This document shows positions 26,325 through 34,872 of a DNA stretch of 38,724 nucleotides, in pieces; position 1 is the stretch's first letter; the number at the start of each line of letters is the position of its first letter. Made by a program: the position numbers and the translations under genes. This DNA comes from an uncultured Aquimarina sp. (GTDB lineage Bacteria; Bacteroidota; Bacteroidia; Flavobacteriales; Flavobacteriaceae), in NCBI GenBank assembly GCA_947492105.1, contig CANLMN010000035.1, positions 1 to 38,724 of the forward strand, written 5' to 3'. The notes beneath the pieces are model-generated. The model saw nothing but the letters and a program-made list of their open reading frames with translations, was not told the origin of the DNA and made no database searches.

Positions 26325-28292
26325 ATGAAAAAAAACTATTTTCTAATTGTTTTAAGTTTAATTTTTATTTCAGGACGGGCACAGGATTTTAATTTTGGAA
26401 ATGTGTCCATAAAAGAGCTCCAAGAGCAATCCTATGTCAAGGATACCACTATAACTGCTGCTGTCTTATATGCCAAAACAAAGGTTTATTATACGTATTC
26501 TCAAGGGGTAGGTTTTGAGTTGATAAAAGAGGTTTGTAAAAGAATAAAATTATATAGTAAAGAAGGTTTTGATCACGCTAATCATGTAGAAAACCTTTAT
26601 AAAAATGGATATGAAGAAGAGCGCTTGTCTTCGTTAAAGGCTGTAACATATAATTTGATAGATGGAAGGATTGAAAAAACCAAAATGGGCAAAGAGAGTA
26701 TTTTCAAGAGTGAATATTCGGAAAATTATGATCAAGTAAAGTTTACTTTGCCAAAACTACGAGAAGGTGCAGTTATTGAGTATAAGTATAAAATACGTTC
26801 TCCATTTCTGTTTAATATAGGTAGGGTTGTATTGCAAGACTATATTCCTATTGTAAAAATGGAGGTTGATATAACTGCCCCAGAGTATTTTAATTTTAGA
26901 AAATTCACTTCTGGATATTTACCTATAAACCTCAAGGAGTCTGTAGCTAATGGGAGTGTTATAATTAATGGAAATCAATATGACAACAAACTAAATAAAT
27001 ATAAGATTTATGCTAGTAGTGTGGCACCTTTCAAAAGAGAGCCATATTGCGGCAATACAAAGAACTATATTTCTGCAATTACTTTTGAGCTCTCTTATAT
27101 CAAGTATCCAAATGGTGTGACCAAAAATTACGCTTCTAGCTGGAAAGATGTGATCAAAAGGGTGTTTGATAGTGATAGTTTTGGAGAGGAGCTGGCAAAA
27201 AACAATTATTTTAAAGAAGAGGTAGATCAGCTTTTAATTGGAGTCACAGATCCGAAAGAAAGAGTAACAAAAATTTTTGATTTTGTAAAGCAAAAAATAA
27301 AATGGAATGAGCAGTTGTCCATGTGGTCGTACAAAGGTGTAAAAAAAGCATACAAAGAAGGAGTAGGCAATACAGCTGATATCAATTTAATTTTGGCAGC
27401 AATGCTCAAATATGCAAAATTAGATACTGATATGGTATTGGTGGGTACAACTCGACAAGCAGTTTCTTTATTTCCTACTTTAGATGGTTTTGATGATGTG
27501 ATTTGCAGAGTGAGATTTGATGATAATTCAACAGTTTATCTTGATGCTTCAGATATATGGAGTACGCCAAATGTACTTCCTGATCGAGTGTTATATGGTA
27601 ATGGAAGGTTGGTTGCAGCATCAGGAGTAGAGCAAATAGTGAATTTTAGAACCAACAACGCTTCCAAGCTACAGTACATTGTACAATGTGATATGGATAT
27701 AAATGGAGGGATAAAAGGAAAAGCAAAATGCCAACAAAAAGAGTATTTGGCATATAATTTTAGGAAAAAATATGGATTTGATAGTGCAACAAGGTCTCTA
27801 GGGTCTCATATACAAAAGAAATTTGATCTGACTAGCGTGGAGCATTATCAGTGTAACGGACACCAGGAATTCGGAGAAGTAATTACCGAAAAGTTTTCTT
27901 TTGAAGCGCAGAATCAAGTCGAAGTAATTGGAGATGAAATTTTCTTTTCTCCTATGCTGTTTTTGAAAAATGCAGAAAATATTTTTAAGTCGGATGAACG
28001 CAAATATCCTGTAGATTTTGGCTACGGATATACCCATGATTATATGGTTACAATTGCTATACCAGAAGGCTATAAAGTGACAGAGGCGCCTCAGAGCGGA
28101 ATTTTGAAATTACCTGATAGTATGGGGCAATTTATCTATCAGCTAAGTATAAAGTCCAGTATGCTCCAATTGCACGTTACAGAAAAGATCAGTTCTCCCT
28201 TGATTTTGACAGAATACTACCCAGCCTTAAAAGAATTCTACAATAAAGTTATTGCAAAAGAGAATGAACAAGTAGTGCTTAAAAAAGTGTAG
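26325..28292 (+). CDS. DUF3857/transglutaminase-like protein lacking the catalytic Cys
   Basis: This 655-residue paralogue of the preceding gene has a signal peptide (about 1-20, ending GRAQ), DUF3857 (about 35-240) and a transglutaminase-like fold (about 290-420). The Cys position, GDCKALS in the first copy, reads GNTADIN here with T350, and the His strand reads DDVICRV; only the third acidic residue (YLDASD) is clearly kept. It is therefore probably catalytically inactive and may be a binding or regulatory partner of the first copy. It lies 291 bases downstream of that copy and probably has its own promoter. The MazG-like gene follows after 9 bases. Confidence 0.83.
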   Translation: MKKNYFLIVLSLIFISGRAQDFNFGNVSIKELQEQSYVKDTTITAAVLYAKTKVYYTYSQGVGFELIKEVCKRIKLYSKEGFDHANHVENLYKNGYEEERLSSLKAVTYNLIDGRIEKTKMGKESIFKSEYSENYDQVKFTLPKLREGAVIEYKYKIRSPFLFNIGRVVLQDYIPIVKMEVDITAPEYFNFRKFTSGYLPINLKESVANGSVIINGNQYDNKLNKYKIYASSVAPFKREPYCGNTKNYISAITFELSYIKYPNGVTKNYASSWKDVIKRVFDSDSFGEELAKNNYFKEEVDQLLIGVTDPKERVTKIFDFVKQKIKWNEQLSMWSYKGVKKAYKEGVGNTADINLILAAMLKYAKLDTDMVLVGTTRQAVSLFPTLDGFDDVICRVRFDDNSTVYLDASDIWSTPNVLPDRVLYGNGRLVAASGVEQIVNFRTNNASKLQYIVQCDMDINGGIKGKAKCQQKEYLAYNFRKKYGFDSATRSLGSHIQKKFDLTSVEHYQCNGHQEFGEVITEKFSFEAQNQVEVIGDEIFFSPMLFLKNAENIFKSDERKYPVDFGYGYTHDYMVTIAIPEGYKVTEAPQSGILKLPDSMGQFIYQLSIKSSMLQLHVTEKISSPLILTEYYPALKEFYNKVIAKENEQVVLKKV

Positions 28293-28301
28293 TTTTGTAG
28301 T

Positions 28302-28628
28302 ATGGATATTCAAAATGCACAAAAAGCCGTAGATGATTGGATCAAGAATCACGGTGTTCGTTATTTCAATGAATTAACAAATATGGCGCAGCTTACAGAA
28401 GAAGTGGGAGAAGTGGCGCGAATTATTGCAAGACGCTATGGTGAGCAAAGCGAAAAGGATAGTGATAAAAACAAAGATCTCGGGGAAGAGTTAGCAGATG
28501 TGATGTTTGTGGTATTGTGTTTGGCAAATCAAACTGGAGTCAATCTCGAGGATGCTTTTAATAAAAAATTAGATATCAAGACAAAAAGAGACCACGATCG
28601 ACACCACAACAACAAAAAGTTACAGTAA
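28302..28628 (+). CDS. MazG-like nucleotide pyrophosphohydrolase
   Basis: This 108-residue all-alpha NTP pyrophosphatase of the MazG/dUTPase-2 superfamily carries the metal-binding helices EEVGE (E33, E34, E37) and GEELADV (E62, E63, D66). The family hydrolyses non-canonical NTPs to NMP and pyrophosphate, a house-cleaning function. It is a single-domain form, much shorter than E. coli MazG. It lies directly between DUF3857 and a small membrane gene, in the same order as in other flavobacteria, as I recall. The natural substrate cannot be read from the sequence. Confidence 0.88.
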   Translation: MDIQNAQKAVDDWIKNHGVRYFNELTNMAQLTEEVGEVARIIARRYGEQSEKDSDKNKDLGEELADVMFVVLCLANQTGVNLEDAFNKKLDIKTKRDHDRHHNNKKLQ

Positions 28629-28631
28629 GTA

Positions 28632-28886
28632 ATGGCCTTAAATATTTTTAAAACAAAGGCGTATTGGTGGAATGTGACGAAGATTGGATTTTTTTTTGTA
28701 ATCATTGTCACGATTTTACAAAGCTTTATTTCGTTTTTCAAGTTAGATTTTAGCACCTTTGTTGAAATGAATTTTAGAGATGGGAAATGGAAGTTTTTTC
28801 TGCTCTCAAGATTTTTGGGTGGCATGTTTTACGGAATGTGGATGTCCTATGGCAAGTATCGAAAAACATTAAAAAGCAAACAGTAA
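28632..28886 (+). CDS. Small membrane protein before aroA
   Basis: This 84-residue protein has a hydrophobic helix at about 16-36 and a second, weaker one at about 55-72 (FFLLSRFLGGMFYGMWMSY). Both ends are basic. No family is recognised beyond its position between the MazG-like gene (3 bases upstream) and aroA (7 bases downstream), which indicates a shared transcript. Confidence 0.68.
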   Translation: MALNIFKTKAYWWNVTKIGFFFVIIVTILQSFISFFKLDFSTFVEMNFRDGKWKFFLLSRFLGGMFYGMWMSYGKYRKTLKSKQ

Positions 28887-28893
28887 GTTTCGG

Positions 28894-30123
28894 ATGAATT
28901 TGGAATTACAACACAGTAGAGCAGTACAGAATACAAGTTTACAAATCACAGGGTCTAAAAGTGAAGCTAATAGATTACTCATTTTGCAAGCATTATATCC
29001 TCAAATACGCATAAAGAATATATCCAATAGTGATGATTCTGAACTGATGCAAAAAGCATTGGCAAGCAATGAGGAACTTGTAGATATTCATCATGCAGGA
29101 ACAGCTATGCGATTTTTGACAGCTTACTTTGCTGCAAAAGAAGGTAGAGAGACTGTACTCACAGGAAGTAAAAGAATGAAAGAACGGCCCATTAAAATTT
29201 TGGTCGATGCACTACGTCAATTAGGAGCACAAATTTCATATGAAGAGAATGAAGGGTATCCTCCGATTCGAATATCCGGAAAAAAACTTGAAAAAAACAC
29301 CGTAGCACTACAAGCCAATATTAGTAGTCAATACATTTCGGCATTAATGCTTATTGCACCTACATTGCCGAACGGTTTAGAGATTATTCTTGAAGGTAAG
29401 GTGACATCTGTACCATATATCAAAATGACTTTGAGTTTACTCAAAGATATTCAGGTTGTAGGGAGTTATGCGGACAATGTTATCCGTATTCCCTCCAAAA
29501 AGGAAGTGACACCAACTACCATAACTGTAGAATCTGATTGGAGTTCTGCTTCTTATTTTTATAGTCTCGTAGCATTGTCAGAAAATTCAAAGGTTACGTT
29601 GGGTAGTTATAAAGAAGATAGTTATCAGGGAGATGCTGCTCTGGCAAAGATTTACCATAATTTTGGAGTGCAAACTACCTACAAAAACGATACGATTACA
29701 TTAGAAAAAACTGGAGCAGCAAATGAGGAATGGTTTGCGAATGAAGAGTTGGATTTGTCTAATTCTCCTGATATTGCACAAACTATTGCTGTTAGTTGCT
29801 TTGGTTTAGGGATGGGATGTCATTTGACAGGTTTGCATACGCTAAAAATTAAGGAGACGGATCGCTTAGAGGCGCTCAAAACAGAGATAGAGAAATTAGG
29901 AGGAATGGTTACGATTACAGACGATACACTTATATTGGCACCATCAAATAGTATGACTTCTGGGGTTACTATTGCTACCTATAATGATCATCGGATGGCT
30001 ATGGCATTTGCACCACTAGCGTTACGGACAAATCTTTGTATTGCAGATGCAGAAGTAGTATCAAAATCCTATCCAGACTTCTGGGAAGATATGAAAAAGA
30101 TAGGGATACAGTTGGAGAAGTAG
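28894..30123 (+). CDS. aroA: 3-phosphoshikimate 1-carboxyvinyltransferase (EPSP synthase)
   Basis: This enzyme transfers enolpyruvyl from PEP to shikimate-3-phosphate, the sixth step to chorismate. The 409-residue protein is slightly shorter than E. coli AroA (427) but has the two-domain inverted barrel. Visible motifs are the substrate-binding GSKSEANR at 20-27 (usually GSKSISNR), HAGTAMRF near 66-73, NSPDIAQT with catalytic Asp D293, KETDRLEALK at 320-329 and NDHRMAMAF near 363. It is the last conserved gene before the accessory insertion that separates it from queA. Confidence 0.95.
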   Translation: MNLELQHSRAVQNTSLQITGSKSEANRLLILQALYPQIRIKNISNSDDSELMQKALASNEELVDIHHAGTAMRFLTAYFAAKEGRETVLTGSKRMKERPIKILVDALRQLGAQISYEENEGYPPIRISGKKLEKNTVALQANISSQYISALMLIAPTLPNGLEIILEGKVTSVPYIKMTLSLLKDIQVVGSYADNVIRIPSKKEVTPTTITVESDWSSASYFYSLVALSENSKVTLGSYKEDSYQGDAALAKIYHNFGVQTTYKNDTITLEKTGAANEEWFANEELDLSNSPDIAQTIAVSCFGLGMGCHLTGLHTLKIKETDRLEALKTEIEKLGGMVTITDDTLILAPSNSMTSGVTIATYNDHRMAMAFAPLALRTNLCIADAEVVSKSYPDFWEDMKKIGIQLEK

Positions 30124-30344
30124 GAGTTTTAAGAGTGTTGGAAAATGGTTTCTTTTTTGGTTTAAGCAAGAATTAGAAGTGTGTTTTATATCAATTTAGG
30201 TGTGTAAATTTGTGTTAATGGCACTGTTATTTTTTTATGTAAAAACACCGTGATGCTATTGTATAGCCTTGGCTATGGAATATAGGAACAAGGCATTTAG
30301 ATGGAAAAAGAACAAGTCGATATGTGACATTATATAGTTAATTT
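30124..30344. other. Gap after aroA holding repeat copy A
   Basis: No gene and no clear terminator are seen. From 30187 onward the stretch is the intergenic repeat described separately; the repeat runs straight into the recombinase remnant. Confidence 0.5.
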
Positions 30345-30353
30345 GGTGTTATA
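30187..30353 (+). repeat. Intergenic repeat copy A (~165 bp)
   Basis: This is the best-preserved copy. Order of shared blocks: TATATCAATTTAGGTGTGTA, ACTGTTATTTTTTTATGTAA, AACACCGTGATGCTATTG, the palindrome ATAGCCTTGGCTAT at about 30263-30276, GGAACAAGGCATTTAGATGG, and TGACATTATATAGTTAATTT ending in GGTGTTA. The same blocks in the same orientation occur at 32329, 33781, 37042 and (split) 11122. It joins directly to codons of a tyrosine recombinase. Confidence 0.75.
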
Positions 30354-30804
30354 AGCAATGGAAACCTAGAGAACACCTATTTGAAGGGCAAAAAGGAGCT
30401 AAGTATAGTGCTACAAGTGTAAAAAATATTATTGTTAAAGAAGCACAAAAAGCAGGAATCCTTAAAAGAGTAAGGCCGCATAGGTTCGGGCATTCCTTTG
30501 CTACGTATCTTTTAGAAAATGGAACAGAGCTACGTTATACCATTTGTTGTTTGAATTTACCGGAAAGAAAAATTAAATTTTTTTTGTTTCAGCTTCAGTA
30601 GAAACATCAAGCATAGGCGTAGTTATGGTTTATTTTTATGCTGAATCCGAGGCGAAAAAAGAAAATTTTACCCCAGTAAATTCAAAGGATAAATGGTGTT
30701 ATATACAAACTTTACTAGGGCACAGTTCCAGTAAAACAACAGAAATCTAAACGCAAGTAGCAACCAATAATTTGAGATCCATCAAAAATCCGTTAGACCT
30801 GTAA
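30345..30804 (+). pseudogene. Tyrosine recombinase C-terminal remnant, interrupted by a MITE
   Basis: The first part reads WKPREHLFEGQKG...RPHRFGHSFATYLLENGTELRY, and after a 159-bp insertion the frame resumes IQTLLGHSSSKTTEI, then a stop where Tyr is expected, then TQVATNNLRSIKNPLDL. This is the catalytic half of a XerC/D-type integrase. The defects are several: the N-terminal two thirds are missing, the second active-site Arg of the HxxR box is Gly (HRFG; one base from HRFR), the catalytic Tyr codon of EIYTHV is TAA, and a MITE sits inside. It marks an old mobile element between aroA and queA. Confidence 0.9.
30539..30697. mobile_element. 159-bp MITE with 25-bp inverted ends and GTTAT duplication
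   Basis: The terminal inverted repeats at 30539-30563 and 30673-30697 agree at 21 of 25 positions and begin ACCATTT. The 5-bp direct repeat GTTAT flanks the element (30534-30538 and 30698-30702). Removing the element and one GTTAT restores the recombinase frame ELRYIQTLLGH, which proves insertion. It has no coding capacity; a full-length transposase elsewhere in the genome must move it. A diverged relative lies at 11226-11382. Confidence 0.9.
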
Positions 30805-30848
30805 GTGACATAAGAGAAATATACCCAATTGTTAAGCACAACACAAAA

Positions 30849-32318
30849 ATGAAATATCCATATTTAACATTAATCTCTTTAATTATTATTTGTATTATTA
30901 ATCCCTATGAAAGATTATATGCGCAAAAAGATAATAATCAAGATTTCATAAACTATCTTTTCAAGGACTACATGGGCGAAAAGCCAAGTGCAAGTATCAT
31001 AGTAATAAAAGATGGTAAAATAAAAAAGAGTCAGAGTTTTGGGTATGCTGATTTAGAAAATAAGATTTTGGCCTCTTCCAAAACTAATTACAGACTTGGA
31101 TCTGCAACAAAACAATATACAGCAATGGCCATTTTAATTTTAATACAAAAAGGCAAGCTAGATTATGAAACAAAATTAACTGAAGTGATTCCCGAATTTC
31201 CAGATTATGGAAAAGATATTACTATAAAAAATTTATTGTCTCACAGATCAGGTCTAAAAGACTACTTCAAACTATATGATAAAAACAGGGAAGAACAACT
31301 TGATGATATAGATGTTCTTAATTTGTTAAAAAAACAAGACAAATTATTGTTCCCAGCAAATTCAACATCCAGATACAGTAATTCAGGATATGCTATTTTA
31401 TCTTTAATTGTAGAAAGAATTTCTAAAAAGTCCTTTGAACAATTTATGAATGATGAAATTTTTCAAAAAATAGGTATGACTAATAGTAGTATCTATCAAA
31501 AAGATATCGAAATTAAAGATAGAGCTTACGGTTACAGATATATAGCCAAAGACTCCGTTTTCAAAAGAAAAGACCAAAATATAACATCTGCAGTAAAGGG
31601 AGATGGTGGTGTTTATTCTTCTATAAACGATTTCTATTTATGGGACAGATGTCTAACTAATAATTCACTAATCACACCAAATTTAAAAAATGATGCTTTT
31701 TCAAATTGGGATGAAAACTGGAAGAACAACGAAAAAGGATATAGTTTTGGTTTCGGATGGCTCATATCGTTCAAAAACGGAATAAAATATGTTTGGCATA
31801 CAGGAAATACAATTGGCTCTAGAAGTTCTGTATTGCGTATTCCTTCAGAAAATATTGCAGTTGCTATTTATACTAATTCGCAGCATAACGGTAGAGAATT
31901 AAAGCAAGGAGCACTTGCGTTAGCTAGTTTATACTCTGACAATAAACTACCCATGCCAATTGATGTAATGATAGAAAAAGAGATTAGTATTAATGGTAGT
32001 GAAAACATTAAAGAATATTACGATAAACTAGTTGTCGACAAAAGCAAATACGAAATAAACAAGAGGAATTTAAGTAGGCTAGCCTATAGTTATTCTAGAA
32101 AAAAAGAAGGTGCAAATTGTTTAAATCTTTGTAAGTTTCTAACATTACAATTCCCTAATTATTATGGAGGTTTTTTCGAGTTAGCCGAATATTATAGGAT
32201 TAATAAAAATAACGAAAAAGCAATTAAAAATTTTAAAAAAGTTATTGAATTAGCACCAAATAATAAAAAAGGACCTATCAATCATTCAAAAAAAATGATT
32301 CAAAAATTGAGCGAATAA
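30849..32318 (+). CDS. Exported serine hydrolase (class C beta-lactamase fold) with C-terminal TPR
   Basis: This 489-residue protein has a signal peptide (about 1-26, ending LYAQ). The penicillin-binding/class C hydrolase fold follows, with SxxK at S85-K88 (GSATKQ), YSN at Y176-N178 and HTG at 317-319. A helical tail (about 395-489) has one clear TPR unit (FFELAEYYRINKNNEKAIKNFKKVIELAPNN). It is likely a periplasmic or secreted D-alanyl peptidase or esterase; resistance activity cannot be inferred. The gene is richer in A and in Lys/Asn codons than its neighbours and lies between a recombinase remnant and a truncated repeat, interrupting the aroA-queA order. Horizontal acquisition is likely. 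Confidence 0.88.
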   Translation: MKYPYLTLISLIIICIINPYERLYAQKDNNQDFINYLFKDYMGEKPSASIIVIKDGKIKKSQSFGYADLENKILASSKTNYRLGSATKQYTAMAILILIQKGKLDYETKLTEVIPEFPDYGKDITIKNLLSHRSGLKDYFKLYDKNREEQLDDIDVLNLLKKQDKLLFPANSTSRYSNSGYAILSLIVERISKKSFEQFMNDEIFQKIGMTNSSIYQKDIEIKDRAYGYRYIAKDSVFKRKDQNITSAVKGDGGVYSSINDFYLWDRCLTNNSLITPNLKNDAFSNWDENWKNNEKGYSFGFGWLISFKNGIKYVWHTGNTIGSRSSVLRIPSENIAVAIYTNSQHNGRELKQGALALASLYSDNKLPMPIDVMIEKEISINGSENIKEYYDKLVVDKSKYEINKRNLSRLAYSYSRKKEGANCLNLCKFLTLQFPNYYGGFFELAEYYRINKNNEKAIKNFKKVIELAPNNKKGPINHSKKMIQKLSE

Positions 32319-32328
32319 ACTGTGCCTA

Positions 32329-32402
32329 ATTCAATTTAGGTATATAAATTCGTATTAATGCCAAGTAGATATATGACATTATATAGCTAATTTGATGTTA
32401 TT
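32329..32402 (+). repeat. Intergenic repeat copy D, internally deleted
   Basis: The left block (CAATTTAGGTATATAAATTC, TATTAATG) is joined directly to the right block (GATATATGACATTATATAGC, TAATTTGATGTTA). About 95 bases that other copies have in between are missing. With copy A it brackets the recombinase remnant and the serine hydrolase gene in direct orientation. Confidence 0.7.
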
Positions 32403-32569
32403 CATTCAGATAAAAGAATAAGGGGGATAATAATTCTTGAGCGTCCAAAGTGATTTTCGAAATACAAGACATTAGGATGGTAAGGTGTGTTACAGTATTT
32501 TGGCGTAAAAGTCAATATATATAAAACCCTTGTCTAGTAAGCCAATCCAAAATATAATTCCTTTTTTAC

Positions 32570-32601
32570 TTGACATCCCCTATCACAGGATCGTATATTT
32601 G
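32570..32601 (+). promoter_or_regulatory. queA promoter (-33 and -7 boxes)
   Basis: TTGAC at 32570-32574 and TATATTTG at 32594-32601 match the Bacteroidota -33 TTG and -7 TAnnTTTG, with 21 bases between TTG and TA. The -7 box ends 23 bases before the ATG. Confidence 0.7.
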
Positions 32602-32624
32602 CACTTCTTAAAAAAATAGACTAC

Positions 32625-33674
32625 ATGAAGTTATCACATTTCAATTTTGATCTACCTCCAGAATTACTGGCTGAATACCCTGCAGAAAATCGTGATGAAG
32701 CGCGTTTGATGGTTCTTAATAGAGCTGAGCAGACTATTGAGCATAAAAGTTTCAAGGATTTGATCGACTATTTTAGTGCAGACGATGTTATGGTACTTAA
32801 TAATACCAAAGTTTTTCCAGCACGCTTGTATGGAAATAAAGAAAAGACTGGAGCTAGAATTGAAGTATTTTTATTACGAGAACTCAATTCCGAAACACGT
32901 CTTTGGGATGTGTTAGTGGATCCTGCGCGTAAGATTCGTATCGGAAATAAATTGTATTTTGGAGATGATGAGAGTTTGGTTGCAGAAGTAATTGATAATA
33001 CAACATCAAGAGGAAGAACCTTGAGATTCTTGTATGATGGCTCTTACGAAGAGTTCAGAAAAAAACTGACAGATCTTGGAGAAACACCATTGCCAAAATA
33101 TATCAAAAGAGAAGTAGAGCCAGAAGATCAAGATAGGTATCAAACTATTTATGCTAAGAATGAAGGAGCAGTAGCAGCACCAACAGCTGGACTACACTTT
33201 TCTAAACACTTGTTAAAAAGATTAGAGATCAAAGGTGTGGATTTTGCAGAAGTTACATTGCATGTTGGTTTAGGGACTTTTCATCCTGTAGAGGTTGAAG
33301 ATTTGTCAAAACATAAAATGGATAGTGAAGAAGCTTATGTAGATCACAAAGCTGTGACTACTATTAATAAAGGAATACTAGAAAAGAGACGTGTGTGTGC
33401 TGTAGGTACAACCGTGATGCGTGCTTTAGAAAGTTCTGTTTCTTCAAATAATACACTAAATGAATTCTCTGGATGGACAAATAAATTTATATTTCCACCG
33501 TACGATTTTAGTATTGCAAACTGTATGATTACTAATTTTCATACACCAAAGTCTACATTGATGATGATGGTATCGGCATTTGCTGGACATGATTTTATGA
33601 AAAAAGCTTACGAAGAAGCAGTAAAAGAAAAATATAAATTTTACACTTATGGTGATGCAATGTTGATATTGTAG
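32625..33674 (+). CDS. queA: S-adenosylmethionine:tRNA ribosyltransferase-isomerase
   Basis: QueA uses the ribosyl part of SAM to build epoxyqueuosine at the wobble base of tRNAs with GUN anticodons. The 349-residue protein matches the family over its length: an N-terminal DFDLP-type segment ([26 protein letters not shown]), [12 protein letters not shown], the conserved [10 protein letters not shown] (about 184-193), [10 protein letters not shown] and [10 protein letters not shown] near the C-terminus. It has a clear promoter and terminator, so it is a single-gene unit. Confidence 0.95.
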   Translation: MKLSHFNFDLPPELLAEYPAENRDEARLMVLNRAEQTIEHKSFKDLIDYFSADDVMVLNNTKVFPARLYGNKEKTGARIEVFLLRELNSETRLWDVLVDPARKIRIGNKLYFGDDESLVAEVIDNTTSRGRTLRFLYDGSYEEFRKKLTDLGETPLPKYIKREVEPEDQDRYQTIYAKNEGAVAAPTAGLHFSKHLLKRLEIKGVDFAEVTLHVGLGTFHPVEVEDLSKHKMDSEEAYVDHKAVTTINKGILEKRRVCAVGTTVMRALESSVSSNNTLNEFSGWTNKFIFPPYDFSIANCMITNFHTPKSTLMMMVSAFAGHDFMKKAYEEAVKEKYKFYTYGDAMLIL

Positions 33675-33702
33675 AAGATGTCATTTCATTGAATAGAATA
33701 AT

Positions 33703-33746
33703 AATCAAAAAAGCCTTGACTTAAAGAAGTCAGGGCTTTTTTGATT
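33703..33746 (+). terminator. Intrinsic terminator after queA
   Basis: A 20-bp stem (33703-33722 with 33727-33746, one G-T wobble, loop AAAG) includes A and T runs on the two outer arms and can act in both directions. Confidence 0.88.
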
Positions 33747-34009
33747 GATGATAATACATAACGGTTATTTCTACGATCATTTTATATTCAATTTAGATAT
33801 ATAAATTTGTATTAATGACACTGTTATTTTTTTATATAAAAACAGCGCGATGCTATTGCATAGCCTTAGCCATAAATAATGGAAAGGGTGTTTAGATTGA
33901 AAAAAAACAAGTTGACGTGTACATTATGCATCTATATTGATGTATGCTAGATTTCTAGAGAATGCTAGTGTCTATGCAATTTCGAATGTAAAAAAACTAT
34001 TGCACACTT
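33747..34009. other. Gap between queA and the barrel gene holding repeat copy B
   Basis: No gene is visible. The repeat at 33781-33945 is followed at about 33950-34000 by a trace that aligns with the start of the recombinase remnant beyond copy A (CTAGAGAA, then TGCTA, then TGTAAAAAA, with a deletion between), so this copy once carried the same neighbour. Confidence 0.45.
33781..33945 (+). repeat. Intergenic repeat copy B (~165 bp)
   Basis: It shares the left block (ATTCAATTTAGATATATAAA), ACTGTTATTTTTTTATATAA, GCGATGCTATTGCATAGCCT, GGTGTTTAGATTGAAAAAAA and ACATTATG with copy A. The right end is more diverged. Confidence 0.7.
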
Positions 34010-34702
34010 TTATAAATAGAAGCGTAGTCCACCCATGACATCGATTCTTGTCAAGCTTTCTCTCTCAATTCCCTGTTGATCTTGAGAGGAAATAGTTTCT
34101 GTTCTTCCCTCAATGGTCATTTTAAATTTTGAGACACTACCGCCTACAACCCCAAATTTAGCACCAATACCGATATTGTGAGCAATGCGATATTCGTAGC
34201 CTATACCAATTGCATATCCGATGGTATTTGCCGTTAATGTCAAAGGTATGTCTCCAATCTTTGCGTCATTTTTGTAATTCAAGTAGCCAAAACTAAGAGA
34301 GGCGATTAGGTTGTGTCGACCGTCCTCTGTAGTGTTTTTTGTGATATATTGTGGCCCGACATAATTTATGCTAATATCATCGGCTACAGGGATTCTAATA
34401 AAACTTGCAAGATCATCCGTCAAATTTAATATTGTATTCCCTTTAGAGGTGTAGTTACTGTATTGTATACCTAGTCCCCATGCAGGGTCAATCATATAAT
34501 TAGCTTCTACATCAAAAGAATAACCTGATTTTAGTTTTCTGATATACGTTTTGTTTTCGCTAGGGGTATTATCAGGAATTTTTCCAATACGATATCCTAA
34601 GCCTCTATTGATGGCTAATCGGAATTTGGAAGGAATTTCTTGTGCATAGAATGCGCAACTGTTTAGAATTAGTAAAGCAAATAAGAAGTTTTTTAATTTC
34701 AT
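34010..34702 (-). CDS. Outer membrane beta-barrel protein
   Basis: This 230-residue protein has a signal peptide (about 1-21, ending AFYAQ). The mature part alternates short strands with turns (SGYSFDVEANYMIDPAWGLGIQYSNYTS, HNLIASLSFGYLNYKND, NTIGYAIGIGYEYRIAHNIGIGAKFGVVGG) and ends GGLRFYL, a typical C-terminal aromatic barrel strand. Length and layout fit an eight-strand OmpA/OmpW-like barrel. No ligand can be predicted. It stands alone, convergent with queA and divergent from rlmN. Confidence 0.8.
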   Translation of the reverse strand: MKLKNFLFALLILNSCAFYAQEIPSKFRLAINRGLGYRIGKIPDNTPSENKTYIRKLKSGYSFDVEANYMIDPAWGLGIQYSNYTSKGNTILNLTDDLASFIRIPVADDISINYVGPQYITKNTTEDGRHNLIASLSFGYLNYKNDAKIGDIPLTLTANTIGYAIGIGYEYRIAHNIGIGAKFGVVGGSVSKFKMTIEGRTETISSQDQQGIERESLTRIDVMGGLRFYL

Positions 34703-34857
34703 AAATAGATCTTGAGTTTTGAACCTTTCGGTGTCCTTTTAATTGTTTTTACTTATTAGTGACAAATCGAAGAGTTTTGTTACGATAATAAGACGGTTTT
34801 TTTAAAAAAAAAATATAAGCTCCAAATAATAATCTCGACGCAATCTCAAAAAAGCCC

Positions 34858-34865
34858 TATTTTTG
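34858..34865 (+). promoter_or_regulatory. -7 box close to the rlmN start
   Basis: TATTTTTG, a full TAnnTTTG match, ends seven bases before the rlmN ATG at 34873, which predicts a transcript starting at or next to the start codon. Confidence 0.5.
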
Positions 34866-34872
34866 CAGTCTA

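Larger units (their letters stand above)
32319..32624. other. Gap between the serine hydrolase gene and queA
   Basis: This 306-base gap starts with a truncated repeat (32329-32402). The middle (32403-32560) shows no gene or structure I can support. The last 60 bases carry the queA promoter. Confidence 0.5.

Noticed and set aside
30187-32402. Integron cassette with attC sites
   Set aside because: The recombinase is a XerC/D-type remnant, and the repeats lack the paired core sites (GTTRRRY) expected for attC.
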